Source: Erythrobacter sp. 34-65-8
Lineage (GTDB): Bacteria; Pseudomonadota; Alphaproteobacteria; Sphingomonadales; Sphingomonadaceae
DNA: 8,277 nt
Direction of reading: 5' to 3'
Assembly (NCBI GenBank): GCA_002278985.1
Contig: NCJP01000075.1
Coordinates: 1-8,277 of the forward strand
The position numbers and the translations under genes were made by a program. The notes under the pieces were generated by a model. It worked only from the letters and a program-made list of their open reading frames with translations. It did not search any database and was not told the DNA's origin. Shown here piece by piece: positions 6,851 to 8,277 of the stretch. Position 1 is the stretch's first letter, and each line of letters opens with the position of its first letter.

Positions 6851-7961
6851 GCATTGGGAGAACTGCATCACCAACTTTGACGATGACGTTGACGGATTCG
6901 TCGCCGACTACTTCTCGGATCCTGATCGTCGCGTGCTGCTCGTGGCGGCCGCCGGTTTCGATCCGCGGTCCCAGCGCATATCACGAATGCTTGCGACTAC
7001 GCTCGGGGATCGCCTCTCTGCTTTTTACATCCGCGAGGAGAGGCATGGGGCCTCCGATGCGCTCGTCACCAAAGCGGACGAGAACGAGGCGGCGCTAAAG
7101 GTGATCGTGCCGGACAGCGAGTTCGTCAGGATCGACGTGTTCGCCGACGATGGAGCGCCGGTGGGCGGAGCCCGCATCGCGGCGCGGCTGAGTCAGCATC
7201 CCGTGCCCGACGCGGTCACCGACGTGATCCTAGACCTCAGTGCCCTCTCGATCGGCGTTGGCTTTCCCGCGGCGCGCATGCTGCTCGAGGATTGCGAGGC
7301 GACAAGCCATCGCGCGTTCCACCTCATGATCGTCTCGAACCCCGAGATGGACGACCGCATATCCAACGTACCGTCCAGCAGGCCGGGGTCCGTGAGGGGC
7401 TTCTCGCCCGCTATCGAGGCCGAGGGGCAGGGACTAGCGCAGGTCTGGATACCCCAGCTCGCCAAGGGGCGCGGGCTCGCACTCACCCAGATCGGGGCGA
7501 ACATCCCGAGGCGCTACAAGATATGCCCGCTGCTTCCCTTTCCAGCGCGCAACCCGCGTCCAGCGCGCAACCCGCGCCGGGCCGACGATCTGCTCGCCGA
7601 GTACCAGACCGAGCTCGTGAACGAATGGGCGGTAGACCCGAGGGACGTGGTCTACGCATCGGAACGCAACCCGCTCGACTGCTATCGGACCCTGTCCACG
7701 CTCAAGACGCGCTTCGATCGCACCATGAAGGGGACCTACGAACCTCGAATGGTCCTCTCACCGGTCGGCAGCAAGGTTCTCGCTGCGGGAGCGCTGATGG
7801 CGGCAATCGAGCATGACATGGCGGTCCACTACCTCGAGACGGAGAGCTATTTATTCGAGGACGCGGGGCCGGCACCGGGCGATCCTCCGGACATGACTGT
7901 CCATCTGATCCTCTCGGGGCCGCTCTACGCGAGTTTCGACAAGTCGACAGCGAAGTCATGA
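6843..7961 (+). CDS. Unrecognised alpha/beta protein of the PRTase/ATPase operon
   Basis: 372 aa, no firm family recognised. Residues 31-43 (VLLVAAAGFDPRS) read as a first beta strand followed by a Gly-Phe-Asp-Pro-Arg-Ser loop, as in Rossmann-like ligand-binding folds. A second strand plus loop is VILDLSALS (128-136) and another is LMIVSN (161-166). A late segment, MVLSPVGSKVLAAGALMAA (303-321), resembles in layout the strand-loop-helix of CARF-type sensor domains (usual motif TGGTK), but the resemblance is by eye only. No signal peptide, membrane span or nuclease motif was found. An 18-bp in-frame duplication at 7541-7576 gives a doubled PARNPR. The start overlaps the ATPase end by 8 nt and the stop overlaps the SIS gene by 4 nt (ATGA), so it is a fixed operon member. 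It could be the ligand-sensing or effector component. The function is not established. Confidence 0.8.
   Translation: MRRHWENCITNFDDDVDGFVADYFSDPDRRVLLVAAAGFDPRSQRISRMLATTLGDRLSAFYIREERHGASDALVTKADENEAALKVIVPDSEFVRIDVFADDGAPVGGARIAARLSQHPVPDAVTDVILDLSALSIGVGFPAARMLLEDCEATSHRAFHLMIVSNPEMDDRISNVPSSRPGSVRGFSPAIEAEGQGLAQVWIPQLAKGRGLALTQIGANIPRRYKICPLLPFPARNPRPARNPRRADDLLAEYQTELVNEWAVDPRDVVYASERNPLDCYRTLSTLKTRFDRTMKGTYEPRMVLSPVGSKVLAAGALMAAIEHDMAVHYLETESYLFEDAGPAPGDPPDMTVHLILSGPLYASFDKSTAKS
7541..7576 (+). repeat. 18-bp exact tandem duplication inside the third operon gene
   Basis: The unit TCCAGCGCGCAACCCGCG occurs twice without mismatch (7541-7558 and 7559-7576). Because 18 is a multiple of three, the reading frame is kept and the protein has PARNPR twice (residues 234-245). 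The identity suggests a recent slippage event, or a repeat under selection. It sits just before the RRADDLLAEY segment, which looks like normal protein sequence. Confidence 0.95.
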
Positions 7962-8277
7962 TCACTCCGGTCTTCAGCGAGAAGTTGGACTCGCTTCCCG
8001 GCACACTCGACGAGCTCAGGTCGTTTGACGCGAGCGGGATGGCGAACGCGCTCGCGGGTGGCGGGAGGCGGCATGCGGTGGCGATCGGCTCCGGCGGCTC
8101 CGCGATCGCCGTCGAATATCTTGCTCGCTGCAGGGAGACGCTGGGCTTGGGGCCCACGACGGTCCAGACCCCCATGGGTGTGGTCCTGGACGAGAGCGCG
8201 CTCACCGGAAGCGATGTATGGCTGTTCAGCGCCGGCGGCGACAATCCGGACGCAGTCGCGGCCTGCCGCGCCGCCGC
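7958..8277 (+). CDS. SIS-domain protein, N-terminal part (3' end outside window)
   Basis: 106 complete codons are visible before the window ends. Residues 40-58 (AVAIGSGGSAIAVEYLARC) are the strand, GSGGSA loop and helix of a SIS domain; the Ser-rich loop (45-48) is the usual phosphosugar contact. A second SIS-like strand and loop is VWLFSAGGDNPDAVAAC (87-103), matching the position of the isomerase ISxSGxT loop but with a different sequence. SIS domains bind phosphosugars, in isomerases such as KdsD/GmhA or in regulators. The ATGA overlap with the preceding gene makes it part of the same operon. It may supply or sense a phosphosugar related to the PRTase substrate (inference). Isomerase versus regulator cannot be decided from the visible part. 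Confidence 0.82.
   Translation, partial: MITPVFSEKLDSLPGTLDELRSFDASGMANALAGGGRRHAVAIGSGGSAIAVEYLARCRETLGLGPTTVQTPMGVVLDESALTGSDVWLFSAGGDNPDAVAACRAA

Noticed and set aside
1..8277. CRISPR array, tRNA, insertion sequence ends or integrase attachment sites
   Set aside because: No regularly spaced repeats, cloverleaf, transposase frame or flanking direct repeats were seen.

Overview
The window is GC-rich, tightly packed bacterial DNA. Two adjacent RepB/ParB-type partition-family genes of the kind common on alphaproteobacterial plasmids and integrated elements point to an accessory region of an alphaproteobacterium. A sphingomonad or rhizobial relative is possible, but the sequence does not settle genus. 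No ribosomal, tRNA or core metabolic gene is present.

Left part (1-1306): the 3' end of one RepB C-terminal-domain protein overlaps by 8 nt a complete ParB/RepB-like protein (320 aa). They look like a two-gene paralogous pair in one operon. No ParA/RepA ATPase or RepC replication gene is in view. Then comes a 354-nt gap holding an interrupted inverted repeat and a possible 56-codon signal-peptide-like small ORF.

Middle part (1661-3442): a DUF3800-like protein (predicted RNase H-like fold) on the + strand converges, 15 nt between stop codons, on a minus-strand gene carrying an RNxxAH (Rx4H) motif typical of HEPN ribonuclease toxins. These may be independent accessory or defence genes.

Right part (3768-8277): a four-gene + strand operon with every junction overlapping by 1-8 nt, continuing off the window. 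Its order is a phosphoribosyltransferase-like protein (PRTase-CE type, motif LIDDFTASGTT), an ORC/CDC6-type AAA ATPase (639 aa), an unrecognised 372-aa alpha/beta protein with GFDPRS and SPVGSK motifs, and a SIS (phosphosugar-binding) domain protein cut by the window edge. The PRTase plus ORC/CDC6 ATPase pair matches a predicted prokaryotic conflict-system theme; I am not aware of an experimentally defined mechanism. The likely logic (inference) is that the ATPase senses or gates, while the PRTase and SIS proteins make or consume a phosphoribosyl or phosphosugar metabolite and the third protein binds a ligand or acts as effector. This operon is the most interesting content. The divergent HEPN-like gene shares its upstream region and could be an accessory toxin, though nothing proves it belongs.
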